A stretch of 64,000 bases of DNA, from the NCBI GenBank assembly GCA_017992055.1, contig JAGOPK010000001.1, positions 806,001 to 870,000 on the forward strand, read 5' to 3'. Of this stretch, positions 1 through 8,090 are shown in pieces. Both the position numbers and the translations under genes were made by a program. The notes under the pieces were generated by a model. The model was given only the letters and a program-made list of their open reading frames with translations, was not told where the DNA came from and did not search any database. The stretch comes from Burkholderiaceae bacterium (lineage in GTDB: Bacteria; Pseudomonadota; Gammaproteobacteria; Burkholderiales; Burkholderiaceae_C). The stretch's first letter is position 1; each line of letters starts with the position of its first letter.

Positions 1-797
1 CCCCGTCGAAGCGCAAGCCGGTGCTGCTGGCCCAGGGCCGGCTGCAGCCTGCCGGCCAGGTCGCGCTGCTGCGGCTGGACGGCCTGCAGCGCTTCGAGAC
101 CCTGGTCGCCTTCGGCGATTGGTTGAGCCGGCCCGGGCCCTGGATCGGCGGCTTCGACCTGCCGTTCGGCCTGCCGCGTGAGCTGGTGCAGCAGCTGGGC
201 TGGGCCAGCGACTGGGCGGCCTGCATGGATTTCTATTGCGCCCAGCCGCGGCCCTGGCTGCGTGAGCGCTTTGTCGCCTTCTGCGCCGCGCGGCCGGCGG
301 GCGCCAAGTTCGCCCACCGCGCCTGCGACGGCCCGGCCGGCTCCAGCCCGGCTATGAAATGGGTCAACCCGCCGGTGGCCTGGATGCTGCACGCCGGCCT
401 GCCGCTGTTGCGTGCGGCAGGGGCCAGCCTGCCAGCCCATGCGCCCGGCCTGGGCGATGGCCAGCGCGTGGCGCTGGAGGCCTATCCCGGCCTGCTGGCG
501 CGCGAGCTGCTGGGCGCACGCAGCTACAAGAGCGACGACAAGGCCCGGCAGACGCCCGAGCGCCTGATCGCGCGCAAGGACCTGATCGAGGCGCTGGAGC
601 AGGGCCGCAGCGCTCGCCTGCAGGGCCTGCGCCTGAAGCTCAGCGCCGCACAGCGCGACGCGCTGGCCGCCGATGCCAGCGGCGACAGCCTGGACGCCGT
701 GCTGTGCCTGCTGCAGGCCGGCTGGGCGGCGCAGCAGCCCGGTTATGGGCTGCCGCCGGGGGTGGACCCGCTGGAGGGCTGGATCCTCAGCGCCTGA
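1..797 (+). CDS. DUF429 family protein (5' end cut by window)
   Basis: The open frame runs in from the left edge (codons in phase from base 3) and ends at TGA 795-797, so the true start lies outside. The visible part is about 265 residues. It opens with Pro-Ser-Lys-Arg-Lys-Pro, followed by the FDLPFGLP segment and later the SYKSDDK and GDSLDAVLC segments typical of DUF429 proteins. That family has a predicted RNase-H-like fold and no settled function. A GTG codon at 21 is in frame but would cut into conserved sequence. The next gene converges from the right after a 15-base gap. The family call is fairly safe; the role is unknown. Confidence 0.75.
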   Translation, partial: PSKRKPVLLAQGRLQPAGQVALLRLDGLQRFETLVAFGDWLSRPGPWIGGFDLPFGLPRELVQQLGWASDWAACMDFYCAQPRPWLRERFVAFCAARPAGAKFAHRACDGPAGSSPAMKWVNPPVAWMLHAGLPLLRAAGASLPAHAPGLGDGQRVALEAYPGLLARELLGARSYKSDDKARQTPERLIARKDLIEALEQGRSARLQGLRLKLSAAQRDALAADASGDSLDAVLCLLQAGWAAQQPGYGLPPGVDPLEGWILSA

Positions 798-812
798 GTC
801 GGCGGCCTGACT

Positions 813-1634
813 TCAGCGCTGCGTGATCGGCAGGCCGTCCGCGGCCGGCGCCTGGTAGCCACCGTTGAGGCGGGCGAACGTGGCCTCGCGCTCGGCGGCG
901 ATGAAGCCGCGCAGCGCCTCGGTCTGGAACGGTCGCAGCACCGGCAGCTGGTGCAGCGCGATCTCGGCGGCCAGCGCCCAATCGACCTCGCCGCCCTCGC
1001 CATGCCCGGCGTCCGGCAACAGCCACAGCGGCGCCTCGCCGGGCACGGCCTGCAGCAGCGCGGCCAGCATCGCCGGCGCCTCGGCCGGCAGCAGCAGCAC
1101 CTGCTGCGGCCAGCGCTGGGGCCGCGGCTGCGACGGCGACGGCGGCGCCCACAGCAGGGCCAGGCGGTGCTCGGCATAGGTCTCGACCACCGGCCCGTTG
1201 GCGGTGGTGACGAACTCGGTGCTGGCCTGGCTGAGCACACGCACTGCGGCGATCCAGGCCCCCGGCTGCCAGGCGGCCAGGCGGCGTGGCGAGGCCTCGG
1301 GCCGCAGCATCAGCGCCTGCGGCTCGGGCTGCCAGGCGGCCAGGTCGTCGGGGCGGGCGGCGGCCTGGGCGCCGTCGGCCGCGCTCTGGCTGACGCTGCG
1401 CACCACCGCGGCCACGTCCTCCACATCCTCGGCCGACCAGGTCTGGCCGCTGCGCAGCCGGCCGCCCCGGGCCGGCGGTGCCGCTGCGGCCTCGGGCTGC
1501 AGGCCGGCGTTGAGGGCGCCCAGGTCCAGCAGCACATCGGCCGCTGGCGCAGGGGCCGCCGGGGCGGTGGTCCGCAGGCGCTGCACAAAGCCGTCCAGCG
1601 CGCGGGTCGGGTCGTCGTCAGGGGTGGAGGCCAT
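813..1634 (-). CDS. Hypothetical protein, Ala/Pro-rich N-terminus
   Basis: I do not recognise this 273-residue protein. The first ~100 residues are Ala/Pro-rich and probably disordered. The rest looks like a mixed alpha/beta domain with hydrophobic strands such as QVLLLPAEAPAMLAALL. There is no signal peptide or membrane helix. ATG at 1634 is preferred over an in-frame TTG at 1652, because a -10-like CAGAAT sits five bases upstream of the ATG and no Shine-Dalgarno is visible. It converges on the DUF429 gene and starts 40 bases downstream of the HlyD gene's stop on the same strand, so it could also be co-transcribed with the efflux operon. Confidence 0.6.
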   Translation of the reverse strand: MASTPDDDPTRALDGFVQRLRTTAPAAPAPAADVLLDLGALNAGLQPEAAAAPPARGGRLRSGQTWSAEDVEDVAAVVRSVSQSAADGAQAAARPDDLAAWQPEPQALMLRPEASPRRLAAWQPGAWIAAVRVLSQASTEFVTTANGPVVETYAEHRLALLWAPPSPSQPRPQRWPQQVLLLPAEAPAMLAALLQAVPGEAPLWLLPDAGHGEGGEVDWALAAEIALHQLPVLRPFQTEALRGFIAAEREATFARLNGGYQAPAADGLPITQR

Positions 1635-1673
1635 GCCGCATTCTGCGGGCAAGCCGGCCGCTGCGGCCGGTGA

Positions 1674-2885
1674 TCAGCCGGGCGTGTTGCGTGCTTTGAC
1701 GCGCACGCCGTCGGCCACCTCGGCCGGCGGGTAGACGATGACGGTCTCGCCGGCCTTCAGCCCGGCGCCGACCCAGGCCTGGGCGCCGTTGCGCCCGGCC
1801 AGCGTCACCGCGCGCAGCCGGGCGCGGCCGCCGTCGATCACGAACACCGCCGAGCCGGCGCCGTCGCGCGCCGGGAACACCGCGCTCACCGGCACCAGCA
1901 GGGCGCCGTCCTGCTGGCGCGTGAGGATGCGCACGCCGACGCGGTAGCCGTCGCCCAGCGCCGCCCATTGCGCGGCCGGGCTGGTGATGTCGATCAGCAC
2001 GTTGACCCGCTGCTCCTCCACGCCCAGCGCCGAGACCTTGGTGAAGGCCGCCGGCTCGACGCGGCGCACCCGGCCCTGCAGCTCGCCCGGCCCGCCCCAG
2101 CGGGCGATGGCCACCGGCGCGGCCGGCGGCAGGGCCAGGGCATCGGGCGTCAGCAGCTCGGCCAGCACCTCCAACTGGGCCAGGTTGCCGATCTCCAGCA
2201 GCAGCGTGCCCGGCGCCACCGTGGTCTCGCTGAGCTGGCCTAGCTTCAGCACCCGGCCGGCCACCGGGGCCTTGAGCACGAAGCTGGCGGGGTCGCCACG
2301 GCCCGGGCTGGCCTGGCTGAGCTGCAGCGCCGCCTGGGCCAGCTCCAGCTCGTGGCGGGCGATGTGCTGGGCCTGCTCGGCCGCGGCCAGGGCCTGGCGG
2401 GCGGCGTCGGCGGCCAGGCGCTCGTTGACCAGCTGGGTGCCGGCGATGAAGCCCTGCTGGGCCAGCTGCTCGCTGCGCGCCAGCGCATTGCGCGCCTGCT
2501 CCAGCAGCGCGCGCTGCTGGCCCACGGCGGCCGCGGCGCGCTGCACGCCGGCCTCGGCCGCCGCGCGGCGGGCCTGCAGCTCGCTGCGGCTGCGTGCGTC
2601 CAGCATCGGTGCCGGCGACGGGCGGATCTCGGCCACCACCTGGCCGGCGGCCACCGCATCGCCCTCGCGCAGCGTCAAACGCAGCAGCCGGCCGGCCAGC
2701 GGCGCCGTCAGCGCATAGCGCTCGCGCAGCCGGGTGCGGCCGTCTTCCAGCACCGCCTGCTCGTAGCGGCCGGTGCTGGCCTGGGCCACCTCCACCGCCA
2801 GCGGGCGCGGCGCAAAGGCCCAGCCCAGCAGGGCCAGGGCGGCCAGCGTGGCGCTGGCGAACAGGAGCTTGCTGCGGGTCTTCAT
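1674..2885 (-). CDS. HlyD/MacA-family periplasmic adaptor of an ABC efflux system
   Basis: This 403-residue membrane-fusion protein would link an inner-membrane ABC exporter to an outer-membrane channel. An N-terminal anchor (about residues 8-25) follows MKTRSK. Next come a lipoyl-like half (TAPLAGRLLRLTLREGDAV), a long Ala-rich coiled-coil hairpin (about 95-190), the second lipoyl half (FVLKAPVAGRVLKLGQLSE) and beta-barrel/membrane-proximal domains. It is the last gene of the ATPase-permease-adaptor operon, 15 bases after the permease stop. The substrate cannot be read from sequence; MacA-like macrolide, peptide or lipid export are all possible. No outer-membrane factor is visible nearby. 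Confidence 0.85.
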   Translation of the reverse strand: MKTRSKLLFASATLAALALLGWAFAPRPLAVEVAQASTGRYEQAVLEDGRTRLRERYALTAPLAGRLLRLTLREGDAVAAGQVVAEIRPSPAPMLDARSRSELQARRAAAEAGVQRAAAAVGQQRALLEQARNALARSEQLAQQGFIAGTQLVNERLAADAARQALAAAEQAQHIARHELELAQAALQLSQASPGRGDPASFVLKAPVAGRVLKLGQLSETTVAPGTLLLEIGNLAQLEVLAELLTPDALALPPAAPVAIARWGGPGELQGRVRRVEPAAFTKVSALGVEEQRVNVLIDITSPAAQWAALGDGYRVGVRILTRQQDGALLVPVSAVFPARDGAGSAVFVIDGGRARLRAVTLAGRNGAQAWVGAGLKAGETVIVYPPAEVADGVRVKARNTPG

Positions 2886-2900
2886 CGTCTGCGTCCGGAT

Positions 2901-5303
2901 TCAGTCTCGGGTCTTCAGGGCCGACACCATGTCGATGCGGTGGATGCGCCGGCGCACCACGGCGGCGCTGGCCGCGGCCGCGGCCAGCACGGCCAGGGCC
3001 GCCATGGCATAGGTGCGCGGCTGGATCACCACCGGGAAGAAGAACTGGTCGCTCTTCAGCGCCTGGGCCGTGGCCTGCACCAGGGCCCAGCCCAGCAGCA
3101 TGCCCAGCGGCAGGGCCAGGGCGATCTGCAGCGCCATCTCGCCCAGCAGCAGGGCCGTGACCTCGCCGCGGGTGAAGCCCAGCACGCGCAGCGAGGCCAG
3201 CTCCCAGGCGCGCTCGGCCAGCGCGATGCGGGCGTTGTTGTAGACCACGCCGATGGCGATGACGCTGGCAAACAGCGTCAGCACGCTGCTCATGATGAGG
3301 ATGTTGCGCGCGGTGATCTCGCGCATGTTGCGCAGCATGGTGGCCTTGCTGAAGGCGCCGGTGACCATCGGCAGGCGCTGCGTGGCGGCCAGGAACTCGG
3401 CCTCGCGGCCGCGTTCCAGCGCCAGCACGAAGCCGCTGGACAGGTCGCCATCGCCCAGCGCCTGGTTCAGCGCCTCGCGGCGGATGTAGGCATTCAGGCC
3501 CATCATCTCCTGCACCAGGCCGTCCACCGCCAGGCGCACGCTGCGGCGCTGGCCGTCCTTCATGCTGGGCAGCTCCAGCAGCACGCTGTCGCCCACGCGC
3601 AGGCCCAGCTTGTCGGCCAGGCGGTCGGTGAGCAGCAGGCCGTCGCCCAGCGGCGGCGCCACGCGGCCGGCCACGTCGACCACGCGGTACAGCTCGGGCG
3701 TGGCCGGCATCGCCCGCACCAGCAGGCGCTCGCGGCGGTGGCCGGCGATCAGCGTGCCCTCGACGAAGCGCGACGATTCGAGCGCCAGCACGCCGGGCAG
3801 GCGCGCCAGCTGCAGGCGCACCGCATCGTCGGCCGGCTCGGCCAGCCAGATCGAGACATCGCTGCGCATCTTCAGCGTGAACTCGGTGTCGACGATGACG
3901 TCGATGGCATCGCGGAAGAAATTGCCCATCACCACGATGGCCACCGCCGCCGCCACGCCGACCACGCCGAGCGCGCTGCGCAACGGCTTGCGCTCGATGT
4001 TGCGCAGGATCATGCGCAGCGCCGGCGACAGGTGCAGGCCGACGCGCTCGGCCAGCGTGCGGCGGAAGTGGCCGGGCGCCGGCGGCCGCATGGCCTCGGC
4101 CGGCGTCAGCCGCACCGTGGCCAGGATGGCGCTGAGCGTGCCGGCCACCGCCGTGCCCAGGCTCAGCCCGCCGGCGATGGCGATCAGCGAGGGCTCGATG
4201 CGGTGGGCGAAGGCCGGCATGTGGAAGACCTCGGCATACAGGCCCAGCAGGGCGCTGCCCAGCCAGTGGCCCAGGGCCACGCCCAGCAGCACGCCGACCA
4301 GGGCGATCAGGCCCACCAGGCCCAGGTAGTGCGCGGCGATGCTGCGGTGCGGATAGCCCAAGGCCTTGAGCGCGGCGATCTGCTCGCGCTGCGTGGCCAC
4401 CAGGCGGCTGACCACGACGTTGAGCAGAAAGGCGGCCACGGCCAGGAAGATCGCCGGCAGCACCGTGCCCAGCACGCGCTGCTCCTTGATCTCGTTGTCC
4501 AGCATGGCGTGCGAGATCTGGTCGTCGCGGCCCACCGGCTCGGCGCCGCCATAAGGCGCCAGCAGCTCGCCCAGCTGGCGCCGCACCTCGCGCTCGTCGA
4601 CCGTGCGCACCGACGGCGGTGCCAGCCTCACGGCGGCGCGGTTGAAGGCGCCGTCCATGTCCCAGGCCGCGGCCAGGGCCTGCTGGTCGACCCAGAACAC
4701 GCCGAAGCCGCGCTGGTCGGGCATGCCGAACAGGCCGGCGAAGATGAACTCGGGCGACAGCGCCCAGCCGACGATGCGCAGCGTGCGCTGGCGGCCGTTG
4801 ACCAGGGCACCGACGGTGGCGCCGGGCTGCAGGCCACGCGCCTGGGCAAAACCCTCAGACACCAGGGCGTCCAGCGTCTCGCTGTTGCCGGCACCGGCGT
4901 CGGCGGCCCGGCCCTCGTGCAGCGGCCGGCCGGCGACCACCGTCAGCTGGTTCAGCCGCGGTGGCCGCTGCCGGTCCACGCCGATCAGCTGGCCCAGCAC
5001 CGGATCGCCGCTGCCCGGCACCTGGATGCGCACCACCTGCTCCACCGTGGCCTGCACATCGGCCACGCCGGGCACGGCCAGCAGGCGCGGCAGCAGCGAC
5101 TCGGGCGCACGCTTGACGGTGATGAAGACCTCGGCAAAGCGCCCGCGGGCATAGAAGCTGTCGCGGGCCTGCTCCAGCGAATCCACCGCCGACAGGCTGG
5201 TGAGAAAGCCGCCCACGCCGCTGGCCACCACCAGGGCGATGGTCAGGGCCTGGCTCCACATCAGGCGCAGGTCGCGCCAGAGCTTGATGTTCAGCGCGCG
5301 CAT
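2901..5303 (-). CDS. ABC transporter permease with two FtsX domains (MacB/LolC-like)
   Basis: This 800-residue inner-membrane protein has an N-terminal helix (about 20-40), a large periplasmic domain, three helices around 280-400, a second anchor near 450, another periplasmic domain and three C-terminal helices. It is thus a duplicated FtsX permease, about twice the length of MacB-type single-unit permeases without their ATPase. The ATPase is the upstream gene, 15 bases away, and the adaptor follows 15 bases downstream. Such permeases move substrates from the periplasmic side or outer leaflet rather than from the cytoplasm. The substrate is unknown. Confidence 0.85.
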   Translation of the reverse strand: MRALNIKLWRDLRLMWSQALTIALVVASGVGGFLTSLSAVDSLEQARDSFYARGRFAEVFITVKRAPESLLPRLLAVPGVADVQATVEQVVRIQVPGSGDPVLGQLIGVDRQRPPRLNQLTVVAGRPLHEGRAADAGAGNSETLDALVSEGFAQARGLQPGATVGALVNGRQRTLRIVGWALSPEFIFAGLFGMPDQRGFGVFWVDQQALAAAWDMDGAFNRAAVRLAPPSVRTVDEREVRRQLGELLAPYGGAEPVGRDDQISHAMLDNEIKEQRVLGTVLPAIFLAVAAFLLNVVVSRLVATQREQIAALKALGYPHRSIAAHYLGLVGLIALVGVLLGVALGHWLGSALLGLYAEVFHMPAFAHRIEPSLIAIAGGLSLGTAVAGTLSAILATVRLTPAEAMRPPAPGHFRRTLAERVGLHLSPALRMILRNIERKPLRSALGVVGVAAAVAIVVMGNFFRDAIDVIVDTEFTLKMRSDVSIWLAEPADDAVRLQLARLPGVLALESSRFVEGTLIAGHRRERLLVRAMPATPELYRVVDVAGRVAPPLGDGLLLTDRLADKLGLRVGDSVLLELPSMKDGQRRSVRLAVDGLVQEMMGLNAYIRREALNQALGDGDLSSGFVLALERGREAEFLAATQRLPMVTGAFSKATMLRNMREITARNILIMSSVLTLFASVIAIGVVYNNARIALAERAWELASLRVLGFTRGEVTALLLGEMALQIALALPLGMLLGWALVQATAQALKSDQFFFPVVIQPRTYAMAALAVLAAAAASAAVVRRRIHRIDMVSALKTRD

Positions 5304-5318
5304 CGCATCAGCGCCCGT

Positions 5319-6041
5319 TCACCAGGTCAGCTCGCTGGGCGACAGCTTGTGCGCATTGGCCTCGATGCGCTGGATGCGGCCGTCGCCCAGGTGCACCACG
5401 CGGTCGGCCATGGCGGCGATGGCGGCGTTGTGGGTGATGACCACGGTGGTGGTGCCCAACTCGGCATTGACGCGGGCAATCGTCTCCAGCACCAGCTTGC
5501 CGGTGGCGTAGTCGAGCGCGCCGGTGGGCTCGTCGCACAGCAGCACCTGGGGCCGCTTGACGATGGCCCGCGCAATCGCCACGCGCTGCTGCTCGCCGCC
5601 CGACAGCTGCGACGGAAAGTGATCGGCGCGCGCCGCCAGGCCCACCTGGCCCAGGGCGTCGGCGATCGGCATCGGATCGGCGACGATGTCGGTGACCAGG
5701 GCCACGTTCTCGGCCGCGGTCAGGCTGGGGATCAGGTTGTAGAACTGGAACACGAAGCCCACATGCTCGCGGCGGTAGCGGGTCAGCTCGGCATCGCTGG
5801 CGGCGGTGAGGTCTTGCTCGCCATACAGCAGGCGGCCGGCCGAGGCCGTCTCCAGCCCGCCGACGATGTTCAGCAGCGTGCTCTTGCCACTGCCCGAGGG
5901 GCCCAGCAGCACGATGAACTCGCCGCGGCGGATGTCCAGGTCCACCTCGCGCAGCGCGGGCACGGCCACGTCGCCGGCCTGGTAGGTCTTGGCCAGGCCA
6001 CGGGCACGGAACACCAGCGGTCGCGGGTCGGCATCGTCCAT
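5319..6041 (-). CDS. ABC transporter ATP-binding protein (MacB/LolD family)
   Basis: This 240-residue ATPase powers the permease encoded next. Walker A is GPSGSGKST (about 47-55), the Q-loop is in [18 protein letters not shown], the signature is LSGGEQQR (about 148), Walker B is [12 protein letters not shown] and the H-loop is VVITHN. The FQFYNL and ENV segments are typical of the LolD/MacB/FtsE group. ATG 6041 is the first gene of the efflux operon. A palindromic region with an Anr/Fnr-like box lies 19-51 bases upstream of the start, so control by a DNA-binding regulator there is plausible. Confidence 0.9.
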   Translation of the reverse strand: MDDADPRPLVFRARGLAKTYQAGDVAVPALREVDLDIRRGEFIVLLGPSGSGKSTLLNIVGGLETASAGRLLYGEQDLTAASDAELTRYRREHVGFVFQFYNLIPSLTAAENVALVTDIVADPMPIADALGQVGLAARADHFPSQLSGGEQQRVAIARAIVKRPQVLLCDEPTGALDYATGKLVLETIARVNAELGTTTVVITHNAAIAAMADRVVHLGDGRIQRIEANAHKLSPSELTW

Positions 6042-6059
6042 GGAGGACCATGCTGCACT

Positions 6060-6092
6060 GCATCAAGATCAAGCGACTTGATGCTGGTCAAG
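6060..6092. promoter_or_regulatory. Inverted repeats with an Anr/Fnr-like box in divergent promoter region
   Basis: In the 171-base gap between the ABC operon and the phasin-like gene, GCATCAAG (6060-6067) and CTTGATGC (6077-6084) form 8-bp arms with a 9-base spacer. Overlapping the right arm, TTGAT-gctg-GTCAA (6078-6091) is the pattern described for Pseudomonas Anr sites (TTGAT-N4-GTCAA), nine of ten positions of the FNR consensus. TCAAG or its complement occurs four times in 30 bases. Binding by an FNR-family or other dimeric regulator is inferred. No convincing -10/-35 pair was found beside it. Confidence 0.45.
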
Positions 6093-6212
6093 CCCGAATG
6101 CCGGGTTGGAGTGGAGAGCACAGCCTAGGTTTTGCGGCCGGTTTTGGGTTTCGCCCTCTAGGCGCTGCTGGGGACACTGCGGCCATCGTTTCTCCCAACG
6201 CAAGGATTCCTG

Positions 6213-6989
6213 ATGAGCACCCCCAGCCTGCGCGCCGTGACCCTGGAAACCGTGGCCAATGCCACCCGCGCCGCCGAGCGCACCGTGGGCGCCTACCGCG
6301 CCGGCGGTCACCGCCTGGTGACGGTGATCCGCAGCCGCGTGGCCAGCCCCGCCGCCGACCGCGCCGAGCCCTACGCTCCCCGCCTGGCCGCCGCGCTGCG
6401 CAGCACCGCCACCCAGGCCGGTGATCTGGCGCTGCAGGGCATCGACAGCGTCAGCAGCCGCAGCGAGCAGGTCATCGAGGTGGCGTCGAGCACCGTGACC
6501 ACCCAGGTCAAGACCCTGGCCCGCCTGGCCAACGACGTGGACAACCGCCTGGTCGCCAACGGCCTGGACGCCGCCGCCCGCGCCGCCCTGCCGGGCGCCC
6601 AGGCCGCGCTGGCCCTGAGCGAGCGCCTGGCCGATGGCGCCGAGCAGCTGGCCACGCTGGCCGCCGGCCCCAAGGCCAAGAAGGCGGCCAAGGCCCGCAA
6701 GGCCGCCACGCCGCGCACCGCGAAGGCGCCGGTGAAGGCCGCTGCCCAGCCGGTGAAGAAGGCCGCCGCACCCCAGGCCGCGCAGCGCAAGACCGCCGCC
6801 AAGCCGGTGGCCGAGGTGGTGGCCAAGGCCGTGAAGACGGCCAGGACCGCGGCCAAGACCGCGCCCAAGACCATGGAAAAGGCCGTGGCCAAGACCGCCG
6901 CCAAGCCGGTGCGCCGCGCCGCCAAGGCCGTGCAAGCCGCCGCCGAGGCCGTGCAGGCCGGCGCTGCCGAGGTGGCGGCCGCGGTCTGA
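6213..6989 (+). CDS. Phasin-like protein with histone-H1-like Lys/Ala tail
   Basis: The 258-residue product has two halves. Residues 1-150 form amphipathic helices with heptad-like spacing and no membrane segment, resembling phasins that coat polyhydroxyalkanoate granules. Residues 150-258 are low-complexity Ala-Lys-Pro repeats (AKTA, AAKPV, KKAA), as in AlgP/PhaF and bacterial H1-like proteins that bind DNA. A fusion of the two suggests tethering of granules to the nucleoid, as described for PhaF, but this is inference. An AAGGA ribosome site precedes ATG 6213. A clear intrinsic terminator follows. No PHA synthesis gene is in the window. Confidence 0.6.
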   Translation: MSTPSLRAVTLETVANATRAAERTVGAYRAGGHRLVTVIRSRVASPAADRAEPYAPRLAAALRSTATQAGDLALQGIDSVSSRSEQVIEVASSTVTTQVKTLARLANDVDNRLVANGLDAAARAALPGAQAALALSERLADGAEQLATLAAGPKAKKAAKARKAATPRTAKAPVKAAAQPVKKAAAPQAAQRKTAAKPVAEVVAKAVKTARTAAKTAPKTMEKAVAKTAAKPVRRAAKAVQAAAEAVQAGAAEVAAAV

Positions 6990-7035
6990 TCCGCATCGGC
7001 CGTCGCCATCGGTCCCTCCCCCCTTGATCGTTGAC

Positions 7036-7069
7036 AAGGCGCGCCATCACGGCGCGCCTTTTGTTTGTT
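7036..7069 (+). terminator. Intrinsic terminator after the phasin-like gene
   Basis: A perfect 10-bp stem, AAGGCGCGCC (7036-7045) with GGCGCGCCTT (7051-7060) around loop ATCAC, is followed by TTGTTTGTT. It lies 47 bases after the phasin-like stop and has the textbook stem plus T-rich tail. It should separate this gene from the PEP-CTERM pair. Confidence 0.9.
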
Positions 7070-7103
7070 AGCGTCGCCTGCGTCAATCCATGGGGAGGCA
7101 CAG

Positions 7104-8090
7104 ATGGCGATGAGAACTGCAGGCGGCCGCTGGATTGCGCTGTGTCGATGGCAATGGCTGTGCCTGATCGCAGCGCTGTGCCTGTGCACGGAATCCCGGG
7201 CCCAGGCGCAGCTGTTCGGGGCTTGTCTGGCGCAGGCCGATGACAGCCTGCAACTGTGCGCACCCGAGCAGGAATCCCCCGGGCAGTTCGTCCAGGCGGC
7301 CCAGGCCGTGTCCAGCGGGGCGGCTGCGTCGGCGCGGCTGGAAGCCTTTGCCCTGCCGGGATGGCTGGGCGGGCAGGCCCGGTTGCAGGCCGACGTCCAG
7401 GCGGGCGGGTCCGAGGCGACCGTCGTGGCCGGCGTGCAGGCGCAGTGGCGCGATCGGGTCACGGTGCAGGCCGCGACGCCCGGCGCCAGCGGTGGCGCAC
7501 GCTTTCGACAGCTGGTTCAGGTCACGCTCAGCGAGCTGACGCCGCTGGTGGATCAGGCGCTCGGCGACTCGGTGCTGCACTCCGGCATCGGCGCCATCGC
7601 TCAGTGGTGGATCGAGGATGCGCAGTATCCGAACAGTTATCCCATCGGCCTGACGACCCTGTGCCTGGGCCACGGTTACACCCTCGACAATGCGCAGTGC
7701 CAGCTGGCCAGCGACACCGGCACCTGGCTGGCTTCCTCCATGGATGTCGAACTGCAGGTCGGCGCCGAGTACACGCTGGTCATGAGCCTGGCCCTGGCTG
7801 GCGAGGTCTTGCTCGGCCCAGCCGCCGGCGTAACGCCGATGTCGCTGGAGGCGCGGCTGGCGTCGATGAACTCGGCGCACTTCTACCTGTCGCCGCTGGA
7901 TGCAGGGACCGGCCTGCTCAGCGCCAGCGGACACGACTATGCGGCCCCGGCGGTCCCCGAGCCCGGAACGCTGGCCATGCTGCTGGCCGGCTTGTGCCTG
8001 GTGCTTGCTCGCCCCTTGGGCCGGTCATCGGCAAGGCGGTTGAATGCGCTGATCTCGTACCGCCCCGCCCCGGCCGGGGATCACGCATGA
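7104..8090 (+). CDS. PEP-CTERM exported protein, unknown function
   Basis: ATG 7104 is chosen because GGGGAGG (7092-7098) sits five bases upstream; an earlier in-frame TTG at 7065 lies inside the terminator region. The 328-residue product has a signal peptide (hydrophobic segment about 13-26, AQA-like cleavage) and a body I cannot assign. Near its end it has the VPEPGTLAMLLAGLCLVL sorting signal: a VPEP motif and a short membrane helix ending at Arg. Exosortase/PEP-CTERM proteins are processed at the membrane and often exported with exopolysaccharide. Unusually, about 25 residues follow the helix, where most family members end after a few Arg/Lys. The stop overlaps the next start as ATGA. Confidence 0.75.
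   Translation: MAMRTAGGRWIALCRWQWLCLIAALCLCTESRAQAQLFGACLAQADDSLQLCAPEQESPGQFVQAAQAVSSGAAASARLEAFALPGWLGGQARLQADVQAGGSEATVVAGVQAQWRDRVTVQAATPGASGGARFRQLVQVTLSELTPLVDQALGDSVLHSGIGAIAQWWIEDAQYPNSYPIGLTTLCLGHGYTLDNAQCQLASDTGTWLASSMDVELQVGAEYTLVMSLALAGEVLLGPAAGVTPMSLEARLASMNSAHFYLSPLDAGTGLLSASGHDYAAPAVPEPGTLAMLLAGLCLVLARPLGRSSARRLNALISYRPAPAGDHA

Noticed and set aside
2352-6128. 1258-codon rightward open frame opposite the ABC efflux operon, rich in Gln, His and Arg
   Set aside because: It is the antisense shadow of three clearly recognised genes on the other strand; its composition follows from high GC codons and it has no domain pattern.
6650-6980. Ala-Lys repeat region as a DNA tandem repeat or CRISPR-like array
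   Set aside because: The repetition is at the amino-acid level with varying codons and spacing and lies inside a coding sequence with a clear start, stop and terminator.
7031-7036. Perfect TTGACA as a -35 box for the first PEP-CTERM gene
   Set aside because: It overlaps the terminator stem and no -10-like hexamer is found 15-19 bases downstream.
7024-7037. Second FNR-like box TTGAT-N4-GACAA after the phasin-like gene
   Set aside because: The right half matches only three of five positions and it lies within the terminator of the previous gene.
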